A DNA stretch of 64,000 nt from Dysgonomonas sp. 216 (GCF_010501065.1 NZ_QVMM01000002.1:158238-222237), one strand, 5' to 3'; shown: positions 16,861-27,831, counted from the first letter of the stretch. A program made the numbers and translations. Notes: generated by a model not told the origin, from the letters alone.

Positions 16861-19800
16861 ATGAAAACTACCATAGTTATAGTTCTGAATTTACTCTTTA
16901 TATTTAGTGTAAAATCTCAGGATCAATATATATTTCGCCATCTTGATATTGTGGATGGACTTTCTGATAACCAAATACGTAATCTGAGTCAACTCCCAGA
17001 TGGGCGTATAGGAATAAAAACAGCATCCATCCTCAATATCTACAATGGCGCGACATTCGATTATTACTACCAAAATAAACGAATGGAGCATGCTTGGGAT
17101 TATTCTCGCCCGCCAAAGGAGTATTACGACAAACAAGGTCGCATATGGATGAAAGAGCAAGGCTACCTTCTTCTTTTAGACTTAAATAGCAACCAATTCA
17201 ATTACAACATCGAAGACGAACTGAAATCTTTCGGTATCGATAAAAAATTAACCAACCTGTTTCTCGACGAATCTAAAAACTATTGGTTTGTCACCAACGA
17301 TAGCACCTTCTCGTTTTACGATATAAATAAAAAAGAACTAATTGTAATTACAGAAGGCGATAGCGACTTTACCCGCAAACACGGAGTACCTATCGAACTT
17401 ACCCAATACAAAAACCTATGTTGGATAGTTTATAGTAACGGACTGATACGTTGTTGGGACTATACTTCTCAGGAATTTGTATTGCAAGACACTCGTTTTT
17501 TTAACAAAATAGGTCTTGTTACCGACCGCCTATACATCCATCCCAGTTCTACCGGCGATATATGGCTAATGTATAACTATGGAGTTCATCTTTATAACCG
17601 TACCGAAAAAACATGGACAGATATTGCTTCGATAAGCGGACTGTCTAACTTTTTTACATGTATGGACATCGATTTGGATGGTAATGCCTGGGTAGGGACA
17701 TCACGTTCAGGGTTACGTCATATAAACAGTAAAACATTAGACGTAACTACAATAAGCGGAATGAAACTCGACAAAGGCGGGACATTAGTCAACGACATAT
17801 ACTCCATTTTTGTTGACAACAACAATGGCGTGTGGGTAGGAACACTATTCCAAGGCTTATGTTATTACCAGCCAAGCATGCACAAATTTCAATTAATACA
17901 AACCGTGCATAGCGAAACTGCCATTACAAACGAAACCATACGTTGTTTTCTGGAAGATGAAGACGGCACCATTCTTGTAGGCGCAGGAAATGGATTGTAT
18001 AGGTTTTATCCCGAAACAAAAATAGTTGAAAAAATTTATGCCGATAAAATCAACGACCTCTGTTTATCCTTATACCGCGATAGCAAAAACCGCATTTGGG
18101 TAGGTACATTTTTGAACGGTTTTTACTGCATCGATAATAAGAATATAAAACACTTCATCAGGTCGTCCACAAATTTAGACTTAGACCCAAACCAGAACGT
18201 TTCGCGAGCAATTTACGAAGACAATAACGGACACTTTTGGGGCAGCGTGCCCGGAGGCGTTGCATCAATAGACCCCAATACAGGTAAAATAATATACATA
18301 CTAGCCGATAAGCACCCTAAAATAAAAAACCACACAACAGTATATAATTTTTACCCTGTAGATAACGAAACCTTTGCCGTTGTAGGCGAAAGTGGAATAT
18401 TCTATTACAATCCGCAAAAAGACGAAGTATGGGTTCCGGATGTGGACACGCCCGACAGCCCTAAATTTCAGGATTTTAACATCAAATACTATTGCATATA
18501 TAAAGACAGCAGAGGTTTTGAATGGTATGGAACAGAAGCCGGCATAAGGCTGTGGGATAACACAAACAACAGGCTTTATAAAATAACATCGAACGATGGG
18601 CTTCCCAATAATGCGGTATCGGCCATTATTGAAGACAATAATGGAATCATGTGGGTATCTACAGCTAATGGAATCTGTAAAATAAACATTCAAACGAACT
18701 ATAACGAACATACATTTTCGATAGTTAGTTTCGGCACATCCGATGGTTTACAGAGTGGGAAATTTTACGACAGGTCGTCGTTAAAAGCAAAAGATGGAAA
18801 ACTATATTTTGGCGGAATACATGGCTTTAATTATTTCGACCCTCAAAAAATAGATTATAACAAAAGCATAAACCGCCCCATATTTACGGGGCTAAGCTTG
18901 TTTAATTCGCCCATAAAAAAAGATTCGATTTACAACGGCCATGTTATTCTGAAAAAGCCTATAAACCTGACAAACGAAATAAAGCTTCATCACAACGAAA
19001 ATTTTATATCTATCGAGTTTTCGGGGCTCAACTATGTAAACCCTGCACAAACATACTACAGATATAAATTGCATAATTTTGATGAAAACTGGAACGAAGT
19101 ATTAACAAACGGACTGGGTAAAGTTACATATACCGGATTACCATCAGGAAAATATAAATTTGTAGTATATACAGCAAATAACGACAAAGTGTGGGGCGAC
19201 GAACCCTCGGAGTTAACTATTATCATAAAACCTCCTTTTTGGGCAACAGCATATGCAATTGCTATTTATATAGTAATAATAATGTTCGTATTATATTACC
19301 TGTACCAGCTTCAGGATAAAAGAACTAAAAGAAAAATATCGGAACAAAAAGAAGTTAATATGCGCAAGCAGAAAGAAGAACTGGATCAAATGAAATTTAA
19401 GTTCTTCACCAATATCAGTCACGAATTTCGTACACCATTAACTTTAATCACCACCCCATTGGATATACTGATAAAACAACAAGACGATGAAACTTTAAAA
19501 AAGAGGCTCGAATCGATATATAAAAATGCAGCCAACCTGCTTCAATTAGTAAATCAATTGCTCGATTTTCGCAAACTGGAAATGAAAGGCGAAAAAAACT
19601 ATCTTCAGAAAAGTGATATCGTACAGTTTATCGAAAGTATTTACATTCAATTTAAAGATACCACAGCAAGCCGAAATATTGATTTCGCATTAGAAACGGA
19701 TATCGATAGCACAATCATGTTCTTCGATCAGGATAAAATGCATAAAATAATGAACAACCTTTTATCTAATGCATTAAAATTCACACCAGAAGGAGGACAT

Positions 19801-20895
19801 ATATCTTTAAAAATATCAAAAGTAAAAGAAGGCAGACGAAATTTTATTAATATTATTGTATCCGATACAGGATGCGGTATGGCTCCCAAAGATATGGAGC
19901 AGATATTCGACAGGTTTTATCAGGGCAAAAAGCAAAACAACATGCAGCCCGGAAGCGGCATAGGGCTACATTTAGTGAAAGAATATGTAAAACTACACGA
20001 AGGAAGCATATCCGTAGAAAGCGATATTGGTATTGGCAGCGAGTTTTCGGTTCTTATCCCAACCGATTTAATGGGCACAGAAGAAAAGGAAGTAAACGAA
20101 AATGGAATTCAGGCAGAATCGACTGATAAAAAAATATCGACAAAAACACTATTAATTGTTGAAGACAACAACGAATTTCGTAATTTCCTTATAGAGCAAC
20201 TCAGCCCAATATTTAAAATACTGGAAGCCGAAGATGGAGTAAACGGAGAACAGATAGCAATTAACGAATTGCCCGATCTTATTGTCTCCGACCTTATGAT
20301 GCCCAGAGTTGACGGTTTGGAATTGTGTAGAAGACTAAAACTAAATATACAAACATCGCATATACCATTTATTCTTCTTACCGCACGAAGCTCGGACGAA
20401 GCCAAAATTGATGGATACGAAGCCGGAGCAGACTCTTACATATCAAAACCTTTCAATTTCGATATGTTGCTTACCCGTATTAATAAACTGATTGAGCAAC
20501 AAGAAAAAAGAAAAGAACTGTTTCATAAAACAATAGAAGTAACACCCAGCAGCATAACTACCACTTCGCTGGACGAAGAATTGGTACAAAGAGCATTAAT
20601 GTTGGTTGAAAAAAACATGGACAATACCGGTTACTCAATAGATAATTTAAGCAAAGACATTGGTTTAAGCAGGTCGCAACTATACAGAAAACTTCAATCG
20701 ATAACAGGACTGACCCCTATCGAGTTTATCAGGTCTATCAGACTCAAACGAGCTGCCCAGTTACTAATAAACAGCCAATACAACATATCGGAAATAGCCG
20801 ACATTGTAGGATTCAACACCCTCAAATATTTTAATAAATACTTTAAAGAAGAATTTGGAATGCCTCCTACGCAATACCGGCTAAAAAATAAATAA
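16861..20895 (+). CDS. Hybrid two-component system (HTCS) regulator of the PUL
   Basis: The start is the ATG at 16861, giving the signal-like MKTTIVIVLNLLFIFSVKSQ; upstream in-frame codons overlap the previous gene and look non-coding. The 1344-aa protein has two seven-bladed propellers of Reg_prop repeats (about 25-690, repeats like GIMWVSTANGICKI), a Y_Y_Y domain (about 705-790) and one membrane span (about 797-820). In the cytoplasm follow a histidine kinase with His854 in NISHEFRTPLTL, an ATPase domain (DTGCGMAPKD, GSGIGLHLVK), a receiver with Asp1144 in VSDLMMPRVDG, and a C-terminal AraC-type DNA-binding domain. It senses a periplasmic oligosaccharide and activates the locus. All domains are intact. 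Confidence 0.95.
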   Translation: MKTTIVIVLNLLFIFSVKSQDQYIFRHLDIVDGLSDNQIRNLSQLPDGRIGIKTASILNIYNGATFDYYYQNKRMEHAWDYSRPPKEYYDKQGRIWMKEQGYLLLLDLNSNQFNYNIEDELKSFGIDKKLTNLFLDESKNYWFVTNDSTFSFYDINKKELIVITEGDSDFTRKHGVPIELTQYKNLCWIVYSNGLIRCWDYTSQEFVLQDTRFFNKIGLVTDRLYIHPSSTGDIWLMYNYGVHLYNRTEKTWTDIASISGLSNFFTCMDIDLDGNAWVGTSRSGLRHINSKTLDVTTISGMKLDKGGTLVNDIYSIFVDNNNGVWVGTLFQGLCYYQPSMHKFQLIQTVHSETAITNETIRCFLEDEDGTILVGAGNGLYRFYPETKIVEKIYADKINDLCLSLYRDSKNRIWVGTFLNGFYCIDNKNIKHFIRSSTNLDLDPNQNVSRAIYEDNNGHFWGSVPGGVASIDPNTGKIIYILADKHPKIKNHTTVYNFYPVDNETFAVVGESGIFYYNPQKDEVWVPDVDTPDSPKFQDFNIKYYCIYKDSRGFEWYGTEAGIRLWDNTNNRLYKITSNDGLPNNAVSAIIEDNNGIMWVSTANGICKINIQTNYNEHTFSIVSFGTSDGLQSGKFYDRSSLKAKDGKLYFGGIHGFNYFDPQKIDYNKSINRPIFTGLSLFNSPIKKDSIYNGHVILKKPINLTNEIKLHHNENFISIEFSGLNYVNPAQTYYRYKLHNFDENWNEVLTNGLGKVTYTGLPSGKYKFVVYTANNDKVWGDEPSELTIIIKPPFWATAYAIAIYIVIIMFVLYYLYQLQDKRTKRKISEQKEVNMRKQKEELDQMKFKFFTNISHEFRTPLTLITTPLDILIKQQDDETLKKRLESIYKNAANLLQLVNQLLDFRKLEMKGEKNYLQKSDIVQFIESIYIQFKDTTASRNIDFALETDIDSTIMFFDQDKMHKIMNNLLSNALKFTPEGGHISLKISKVKEGRRNFINIIVSDTGCGMAPKDMEQIFDRFYQGKKQNNMQPGSGIGLHLVKEYVKLHEGSISVESDIGIGSEFSVLIPTDLMGTEEKEVNENGIQAESTDKKISTKTLLIVEDNNEFRNFLIEQLSPIFKILEAEDGVNGEQIAINELPDLIVSDLMMPRVDGLELCRRLKLNIQTSHIPFILLTARSSDEAKIDGYEAGADSYISKPFNFDMLLTRINKLIEQQEKRKELFHKTIEVTPSSITTTSLDEELVQRALMLVEKNMDNTGYSIDNLSKDIGLSRSQLYRKLQSITGLTPIEFIRSIRLKRAAQLLINSQYNISEIADIVGFNTLKYFNKYFKEEFGMPPTQYRLKNK

Positions 20896-20921
20896 AAAAA
20901 TTAAATCAACACTAAATGTCC

Positions 20922-20954
20922 CCCCTATTTTACCAAAAATAGGGGTTCTTTTTT
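20922..20954 (+). terminator. Rho-independent terminator of the HTCS gene
   Basis: CCCCTATTTT (20922-20931) pairs perfectly with AAAATAGGGG (20936-20945) around a four-base loop, and TTCTTTTTT follows. It lies 26 bp after the stop codon, so the regulator is separated from the next gene. Confidence 0.9.
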
Positions 20955-20960
20955 GTCATG

Positions 20961-21026
20961 CATCAAAAGGTACCATTTATTGATATATATTAACCTATAT
21001 ACTTATCTATTTATCAAATATTTTTG
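20961..21026 (+). promoter_or_regulatory. HTCS operator copy B and -7 box for the GH28-like gene
   Basis: CATCAAAA, ACCA, ATTGA and CCTATA occur in 20961-20999 at the same internal spacing as in copy A; over the last 28 bp the two copies agree at 23 positions. TATTTTTG at 21019-21026 again follows after exactly 19 nt. The leader from there to the ATG at 21147 is about 120 nt long and has no obvious gene. Confidence 0.7.
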
Positions 21027-21146
21027 TTTTCAGGTAAAACCCCCGAAACAGAACAAACAAAGGCTGAAAATAAAGCAACCAGTTCTGCAGATATCAATAC
21101 CGTAGATAAATAAAAAACAAACAATATTTATATATAATAGTAAGCA

Positions 21147-22541
21147 ATGAAAAAACTAATAATCTTTCTTATATTCTGCAGTTCTCTGATTACGATAAAT
21201 GCACAAAAATTAAATTTGCATCCGGTACCTCAAGGGCTCATTTATAGTTTACATAACGACGATTTTACGGTTAAAGTGAGAATTCCGGGCGAAGAGTGGC
21301 AAGACCTATTCGAATATAAAGTAACTGTAGACCTCGACAATCCGCAGGTAGCATCAATGGTGCAATTCGATTTCGAAGGTAAAGTAGAAATGATGGTAAA
21401 AGTTAATAACGGATTCGTACATAATGTAAAAATACGCCCTACCAACAAAAATATAGAATACACAAAAAAAAATAACATCATATATTTCACACTCGACAAA
21501 CCCTCCAAACTATCGTTAGAGGTAAATGACGACAGGCTTAAAAACCTGCACATATTTGCCAATGAAGTGGAAAAAGAAATTCCATCAGCAAATGATACGG
21601 ATGTTATATATTTTGGCGAAGGAATACACACTCCTAAAGACCTGCCGGGTAATGTATTTAGGGTAAGCTCAAACCAAACAGTATATTTGGCACCCGGAGC
21701 AGTTATAAAAGGTAAATTTGTATGTAACAAAGCCGAAAACATTCGCTTTATTGGACGAGGAATAATTCTGGAGCCCGAAAGGGGCTTTGAGCTAACCTAT
21801 TGTAAAAATATCGAAATTGATGGAATCACAGTAATAAATCCGAACCATTACACGGTATATGGAGGCGAAGTTACCGGACTAAAAATTAATAACTTGAAAT
21901 CGTTCAGTTGTAAAAGCTGGAGCGATGGAATTGATTTAATGAGCTGCTCGGATGTTACAATAAACGATATATTTATGAGAAACTCCGACGATTGCATAAC
22001 AATTTACACTCATAGATGGACATACAATGGCGATGCCCGCAATTATAAAGTAACAAATGCTATACTTTGGGCCGATATTGCACATCCTATTAATATAGGC
22101 GGACATGGTGATTATAAAAAAGGATACATTGTAGAAAACGTTCACTTCTCGGATATACATATTTTAGAACATGATGAAGACGACCGTAATTATCAGGGAT
22201 GTTTAGCTATTAATGCAGCAGATAATAATCTGGTACAAAATATCAGTTTCGAAAACGTATGGATTGACGATATACAAGAAGGACAATTGTTTAATATAAG
22301 AGTTTTATTTAACGAAAAATACAGCGATGGGCCCGGAAAATCGATCAAGGACGTTCGTTTTAAGAATATACATTATACGGGATATGGCGAAAACCCATCA
22401 ATAATTGAAGGATTCAATGATAAGTGTAATGTAGAAAATATCTCGTGGGAGAACTTTACAATCAACGGCAAAAGGGTCGAAACATTTGAAGATGCAAATA
22501 TTAAGGTTGGAAAATACACCCAAAATATAATCTTAAAGTAA
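21147..22541 (+). CDS. GH28-like right-handed beta-helix enzyme (copy 1)
   Basis: The 464-aa product has a signal peptide (cleaved near LITINAQ). An N-terminal beta domain (about 22-130) precedes a right-handed parallel beta-helix. Acidic residues sit where polygalacturonase-type enzymes have them: WSDGIDLMSC (about 255-264) and RNSDDCITIY (about 277-286), with HPINIGGHG (about 312-320) further on. It is a clear paralogue of the gene at 48952-50364, domain for domain. GH28 enzymes hydrolyse alpha-galacturonosyl or related bonds; related GH49 enzymes share the fold, so the linkage is open. It is a single gene under operator copy B and ends before a two-way terminator. Confidence 0.8.
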   Translation: MKKLIIFLIFCSSLITINAQKLNLHPVPQGLIYSLHNDDFTVKVRIPGEEWQDLFEYKVTVDLDNPQVASMVQFDFEGKVEMMVKVNNGFVHNVKIRPTNKNIEYTKKNNIIYFTLDKPSKLSLEVNDDRLKNLHIFANEVEKEIPSANDTDVIYFGEGIHTPKDLPGNVFRVSSNQTVYLAPGAVIKGKFVCNKAENIRFIGRGIILEPERGFELTYCKNIEIDGITVINPNHYTVYGGEVTGLKINNLKSFSCKSWSDGIDLMSCSDVTINDIFMRNSDDCITIYTHRWTYNGDARNYKVTNAILWADIAHPINIGGHGDYKKGYIVENVHFSDIHILEHDEDDRNYQGCLAINAADNNLVQNISFENVWIDDIQEGQLFNIRVLFNEKYSDGPGKSIKDVRFKNIHYTGYGENPSIIEGFNDKCNVENISWENFTINGKRVETFEDANIKVGKYTQNIILK

Positions 22542-22900
22542 AAAATAAGGTTTAAATTGAAGTTAGTTTAGAAGGGCTATTCATATATATGGAATGGTCC
22601 TTCTTTCGTTTTTATTAATGTGTATTTAAAACTAACCACAATAATATTCAGTACCATTTTGTTTTTAACGACAATTACAAAGCCTATCTCAGGCTTTACA
22701 ATAAGCGAAAGAAGATACGAGTCCATAAATATTTGCCACATCTTATATCGGGTAAAAAACAGCCTACAGCATATATACATTGTTAGCTTCACAGAAACAA
22801 GAATATATACCTTTTTGATAATCTATGGTATAGTATTCATAATATAGTAATCTGCATATTACGATACTTTCTGTTTTCGGGCCAATATGCGATAAGCTTA
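22542..22900. other. Non-coding gap between convergent PUL blocks
   Basis: No supported gene is present in this AT-rich stretch. Short open frames exist on both strands (for example plus 22620-22847) but lack a start context, homology or typical codon use. The two-way terminator lies at the right end of the gap. Confidence 0.5.
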
Positions 22901-22905
22901 GTTAT

Positions 22906-22946
22906 AAAAAATCCCCACTTAACTTCAATCGTTAAGAGGGGATTTT
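22906..22946. terminator. Bidirectional terminator between GH28-like gene and SusD
   Basis: AAAAATCCCC then ACTTAAC (22906-22923) pairs with GTTAAGAGGGGATTTTT (22930-22946). Both arms end in A/T runs, so it can stop the rightward GH28-like transcript and the leftward FAS1/SusCD transcript that ends at 23007. Confidence 0.85.
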
Positions 22947-23006
22947 TATATACTCGACAAACTGATCAACTATGTGTCAATAGTTTATAACAAACGGACT
23001 AAATCA

Positions 23007-24671
23007 TTATTTTTTTTTAGGCTCTGGTAAGAACCAATTTTTGGGTTCTGATAATAATTCGTATATCACGTTATAATATGCACCATGTTTAGAAGCAACA
23101 CGTTGAGCCAAGAATGATGGATCTTCGCGTCGGATAGACATACGCATCAAATCCTGAAAACGATTTCCTTCGAACGATGTTTCTAAAGCCAGTTCGTCGC
23201 AAATCAAATCTTCAACCCTGCTTATCGAGTCTTCTTTTGTCAACAATGGATTCAATCCATCCTCCACAGTGTAAAGAGGATTAAAGCCCGAATCGCCACA
23301 CCCTCTGGCATGAATTCCCAATACTGCTGAATATAAAGGATTATTAAAAACCGTAATAAAAGGAGCCATTTCATCTTCGGGTATTATTGCAGGTACTTCA
23401 GTCAAAGTCTTCGGGTTCAAACCATATTTTAATACTGCAAATGCAGCATTTGGTCTACCCGAACGATTTAGAGCTTCGGCATAGCGCAAGTATACTAATC
23501 CTGTACGATAAAGCATTATATCGTCCACATATAATTTATACAATATCGAAAATTTTTCTGACGTTCCCTTGCCCTGCGATATAGTAATAGTACCGAGACT
23601 ATTACCCTGTTTTCTTAAATCGCCTGTGGTGAAATGCGAAGAGTAGCCACCACCCGATCCTGTTGAATATGCAAGCATATAAGACTGATTGTTCCATAAG
23701 TTCAATATTGTATTCGAAGCCTTAAATCCTACTGCGCCATCAATACCGGCCAATCCATTTACTTTTCCATCCGAAGCACTCCTTGCCATTTGTATTGCTG
23801 TTATAGTTTCCGACGAATAATAAGCAAGAGTAGAAGGAGTCCAGCTGTTCGAAGGCGAAGCTGTTTCGAAATTCTGATTTAAAAAATTCTGATACCCCCA
23901 ACGTATAGTAGGCCAAGTATATGAACCACTTGGTCTTTTGTCTACTATAGTTTCGGCATAGAAAGACGCTGCTCTTTCATAATCCAATTCCGATTGACCT
24001 CTCCACAAATATAAATCGCCTAACAACAATGGCACAGGAACTAATAACAAATCTGAAGCGAAATTGTAAATTTTACCGTAATTAGGATATTTTACCCCAT
24101 AGCAATCTTCCAAATCGGCTATTAATAAATCCAAAAACTCAACTTTTTGATCGGGGAACATATAAACAGGAAAATCTTTCTTCGAATCCTCTACCGATAA
24201 AATAGGGTCGGTATAGTAATATACTTTCCCCCAATTAAATGCAATCTGCATATAAGTCCATGCCCTTATAGCCCGTGCTACGGCATTCTCATTTTTCAGA
24301 GGACTATTTGCCGCACCGGTACGACTTATTATATAGTTACAGTTATTTATTATTGCATAATAATCGAGAGGATTGGTGTACTCATTTTCTCCGGTAACGG
24401 TAAAATCGCTCAATTCGCGCATAGCAGCCGTAGTGTACGATGTTACATCAAGCAAATCGGCTCTCATTTCTCCAAACAAAATATAACGTTCACCTATATT
24501 TTGCAACTGAGTAAGAACTCCTAATATCGAATACACCGAGTCGCTTGGTGTATCCAAATCATTATCGTCAACCTCAACATAACGATCCGAATCGACGTCC
24601 AGCATATCTTCGCAAGAAGCCAGGCAAAGGACAGAAGATGCAATAATGAAGATATATAATAATTTTTTCAT
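23007..24671 (-). CDS. SusD/RagB-family outer-membrane glycan-binding lipoprotein (pair 2)
   Basis: The 554-aa product has a lipoprotein signal ending LCLASC (Cys20) followed by EDMLDVDSDRYVEVDD. Typical SusD features follow: TPR-like helices with ARAIRAWTYMQIAFNWGKVY near residue 135 and the C-terminal region ELALETSFEGNRFQDLMRM. SusD proteins cap the SusC channel at the cell surface and bind the glycan. It is the last gene of a seven-gene leftward operon, 13 bp after its SusC partner, and a strong terminator follows. Confidence 0.95.
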   Translation of the reverse strand: MKKLLYIFIIASSVLCLASCEDMLDVDSDRYVEVDDNDLDTPSDSVYSILGVLTQLQNIGERYILFGEMRADLLDVTSYTTAAMRELSDFTVTGENEYTNPLDYYAIINNCNYIISRTGAANSPLKNENAVARAIRAWTYMQIAFNWGKVYYYTDPILSVEDSKKDFPVYMFPDQKVEFLDLLIADLEDCYGVKYPNYGKIYNFASDLLLVPVPLLLGDLYLWRGQSELDYERAASFYAETIVDKRPSGSYTWPTIRWGYQNFLNQNFETASPSNSWTPSTLAYYSSETITAIQMARSASDGKVNGLAGIDGAVGFKASNTILNLWNNQSYMLAYSTGSGGGYSSHFTTGDLRKQGNSLGTITISQGKGTSEKFSILYKLYVDDIMLYRTGLVYLRYAEALNRSGRPNAAFAVLKYGLNPKTLTEVPAIIPEDEMAPFITVFNNPLYSAVLGIHARGCGDSGFNPLYTVEDGLNPLLTKEDSISRVEDLICDELALETSFEGNRFQDLMRMSIRREDPSFLAQRVASKHGAYYNVIYELLSEPKNWFLPEPKKK

Positions 24672-24684
24672 TTTTCTTAAATAA

Positions 24685-27600
24685 TTATAGATTCAACTTT
24701 AGTCCAACAAAATAACTTCTCCCTTGAGACAATAATCCGGCATCAATACCTTGATATAAAACCGAATTATTCAGCGAAAATTCAGGATCGCTTCCCAGAT
24801 ATTTAGTATAAGTCCACAAATTATTGGCCGATGCCCAAACAGTAAAGCCCGAAAGGAATAACCAGTTTGTAGGAACCTCATAAGCCAAAGTTAGAGTTTT
24901 TAGTCGCAAATACGAGCCATCTTCTATCCAGCGATCCGAGAAACGACTGTTACCTAATGGATCGCCGTATGCCAGTTTTGGTATCGAAGTAATTTGTCCT
25001 TCGTTAACCCATCTGTTTTGCATAGCGGCCGATTGGTTATTAAGTGTAGCTCCCGACTCCATTTGCGAACGGGCATAATTGTAAATATCGTTTCCATAAG
25101 AGTAAGTAAACATAGTATTCAACGAAAGTTTTTTATATGTAAACTTCAGATTAAAGGCTCCGGTAAAATCAGGATTTGGATCTCCGATAATAGTTTTATC
25201 ATCTTTATCAATAAACCCGCTTTTATCTAAATCAGCGAACCACACATCGCCGGCTCCAAACTTATAATACCTAACCCCTGTATAATCTAGAACTTTAAGA
25301 TCTGCTTCGCTTGCCTCTTTAGTTGTAGAGAAAACACCTTTTGTTTTGTATCCGTAAAAAAGTCCGGCCGCATTACCTACCGATGTTTTTACTTCACCGC
25401 CATAAATAGGTGTAGTATAGTCTCCATCGGGCAAGCTTAATATTTTATTTTTGTAGTGTAATAAATTGGCTCCTGCTTCTAATTTAAAATCGTTAATAGC
25501 CAGTACCTTTGCATTAACAGACAGTTCGAATCCTTTATTCTCCAATTTTCCGCTATTTGCCCAATATGCTTCCTTTCCTATCTGGTAACCAAAGTTGTTC
25601 AATGTTAACAAATCGTTTGTTGTGTTATGAAAAAAATCGGCCGACAGAGTAATTCTGTTGTCAAACAATCCTAAATCGGCACCAACACTTCTTTTGGTTA
25701 CAGTTTCCATCTTCAGTTTGTTGTTCCCTATATTCAATAACGTTAAGCCTGTATATCTATCTATATAACGGATAGCTCCAAAATACGTTATGGCTGCACC
25801 TTCGGGAATATTATCGTTACCCGAAAGACCCAAACCTGCCCTCAGCTTCAGCAAGCTGACAAAAGGCAAAGCATTCATAAAATTTTCGGAAGACACATAC
25901 CAGGCAGCATTCACTTCAGGAAACATTGCCCAGTTAAGGCCTGCTGCGCTTAACGAAAGATCTGCATCTTTTCCAAAGCGCGACGATGCATCGGCCGATG
26001 CAGCTACCGACAGAAAATATTTATCATAAGCTCCATATTCAGCTTTCATATACCATGACATAGAACGCCACGAATCGTCATATCCATAAGTTTTTCGGTA
26101 TGCCAATCCGTCACTAAGGTTATGATCGTTATCGGTAGCCGAATTATGCCCCGAACCATATTCTCCCTCATACGAATCTGTCATAAAACGTGTTCCTGCT
26201 TGTAAATTTACAGAGTGAACAGCAAATTTTTTAACCCAATCCATGTGCAAATCGGCTGAAATAGAATTTTGCTTTGCGTTTTGTGCTTTTGCAAACCTTA
26301 TCGAGTTACCTCCCTCAGGTAATACAACCGTAGGAACACCGGCATGAGGCCTAAAATATTTTTCGAACATGTTATTAAACGAATAGTTAAAAGCACCCGA
26401 AACGCTTAATTCGTTCGTAATTTTATAAGTAGGCCTTACAGCTAACGAAAGATAAGTTTGCGAACTTTCTCCTTTACCTTTGCTCAGTATAGCTACAGGA
26501 TTCGCAATCTTAAAGATATCTGCATCCGAAATATCCGGAGTTATATTTCCTTTATTAGAATACTCGTAAGGTATAAGAAACGGAGCCTTTATTAACGACA
26601 ATACCGAAGGCGAAGTAACTAAGGCTGTACGGCTTTCGTTAAAGCCATCGTCCCTGAGCTCTCTGTCGGTTTGCGAATAAGATATATCGAACGAAAAGTC
26701 AAGCTTAGAGGTTAACTTTACATCCGAATTAAACCGTGCATTAAATCTCGAAAAGTCATTCGCCTTTAAAGTGCTGGTTGCGTCGGCATAGCCCATCGAC
26801 AGGTTATAAAGAGCTACATCATCGCCTCCACTTACGTTAATGCCGTACGATTGGGTAAAGCCTGTTCGGTAAACATCGTTTTTCCAATTATTATTATTGT
26901 GATACCGTTTATAATCGTAATACGACGGATCGTCATTCAAAAAAGGAAGAGACGATAAATCGGAAGGATCGGAGGAGAAAGACTTTAGCATATCGCTCAT
27001 ATATACACGAAGTTGCGATGCATTTAGCACCGGCATTGTTTTAGGCTTGTCGTTATAACCAATCATTGCCGAAGCCGTAATTTTAGTAACGGGGTCTTTT
27101 CCTCTCTTGGTTTTTATTATAAGCACCCCATTTCCGGCTTTAGTTCCATAAATAGATGCTCCGTCTTTCATAACCTCTACGCTCTCGATATCGTCAACGC
27201 TGATATTTGACAGAGGATTTAAGACAAAGCCATCATGTATAGAAACCCTGTCGTACTGATTGTCAAAAATCATTCCATCCAAAATGATAAGAGGTTGAGC
27301 TCCGGCATTCAACGAATTATAACCACGGATAAACATAGACGCCCCTATTCCGGGTGTTCCCGAGTGAGTTATGGTACGAACGCTTCCACCCAGTTTTGTC
27401 TGAATTTCGGTGTCGATGGTTAATGACGGAGTATAATCCTCTGTTCCGCTTCTGAACAGAGCAACTTCCAATTCAACCTGATTGCGTATCGGATAATCCA
27501 ACGATAAATAATCCAGAGCCGATATTTGTAATCTATTCGTATAATCGGGAACCTGAATAGTAAAAGTTCCGTCTTCTTTGGTCATTGCCGAATACTGCAT

Positions 27601-27831
27601 ATCTTGCGTTTGAACCCTGGCTCCCAGAATTGGCATTTTTGTACCAACATCCAGAATCCGTCCCTTAATTGCTCTAAGATCCACTTGTTCAACAACTTCC
27701 GCTGATAAGGATACAGAATCGGCAGAATTGCTTGTTTCTTGATTTCCATTATTATCCTGAGCCAATGCCTGGAAAACACAGAAAGACAAAGCAACCCCAA
27801 ATAACATCTTCAAATTAATATATTTTTTCAT
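24685..27831 (-). CDS. SusC/RagA-family TonB-dependent transporter (pair 2)
   Basis: The 1048-aa product has a signal peptide (MKKYINLKMLFGVALSFCVF, cleavage near ALAQ). A carboxypeptidase-regulatory-like domain (about 55-135: IKGRILDVGTKMPILGARVQ) and a TonB plug (about 140-250, FIRGYNSLNAGAQPLIILDG and VEVMKDGASIYGTKAGNGV) precede a 22-strand barrel ending in YFVGLKLNL. It imports oligosaccharides through the outer membrane using TonB energy. An asparagine- and serine-rich spacer (27-50) before the regulatory domain is unlike SusC pair 1. Only 12 bp separate it from the FAS1 gene upstream. Confidence 0.95.
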   Translation of the reverse strand: MKKYINLKMLFGVALSFCVFQALAQDNNGNQETSNSADSVSLSAEVVEQVDLRAIKGRILDVGTKMPILGARVQTQDMQYSAMTKEDGTFTIQVPDYTNRLQISALDYLSLDYPIRNQVELEVALFRSGTEDYTPSLTIDTEIQTKLGGSVRTITHSGTPGIGASMFIRGYNSLNAGAQPLIILDGMIFDNQYDRVSIHDGFVLNPLSNISVDDIESVEVMKDGASIYGTKAGNGVLIIKTKRGKDPVTKITASAMIGYNDKPKTMPVLNASQLRVYMSDMLKSFSSDPSDLSSLPFLNDDPSYYDYKRYHNNNNWKNDVYRTGFTQSYGINVSGGDDVALYNLSMGYADATSTLKANDFSRFNARFNSDVKLTSKLDFSFDISYSQTDRELRDDGFNESRTALVTSPSVLSLIKAPFLIPYEYSNKGNITPDISDADIFKIANPVAILSKGKGESSQTYLSLAVRPTYKITNELSVSGAFNYSFNNMFEKYFRPHAGVPTVVLPEGGNSIRFAKAQNAKQNSISADLHMDWVKKFAVHSVNLQAGTRFMTDSYEGEYGSGHNSATDNDHNLSDGLAYRKTYGYDDSWRSMSWYMKAEYGAYDKYFLSVAASADASSRFGKDADLSLSAAGLNWAMFPEVNAAWYVSSENFMNALPFVSLLKLRAGLGLSGNDNIPEGAAITYFGAIRYIDRYTGLTLLNIGNNKLKMETVTKRSVGADLGLFDNRITLSADFFHNTTNDLLTLNNFGYQIGKEAYWANSGKLENKGFELSVNAKVLAINDFKLEAGANLLHYKNKILSLPDGDYTTPIYGGEVKTSVGNAAGLFYGYKTKGVFSTTKEASEADLKVLDYTGVRYYKFGAGDVWFADLDKSGFIDKDDKTIIGDPNPDFTGAFNLKFTYKKLSLNTMFTYSYGNDIYNYARSQMESGATLNNQSAAMQNRWVNEGQITSIPKLAYGDPLGNSRFSDRWIEDGSYLRLKTLTLAYEVPTNWLFLSGFTVWASANNLWTYTKYLGSDPEFSLNNSVLYQGIDAGLLSQGRSYFVGLKLNL

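Noticed and set aside
22620..22847. 75-codon plus-strand frame between the GH28-like gene and SusD
   Set aside because: Hydrophobic low-complexity translation of AT-rich DNA, no promoter or start context, and an antisense frame of similar quality; treated as non-coding.
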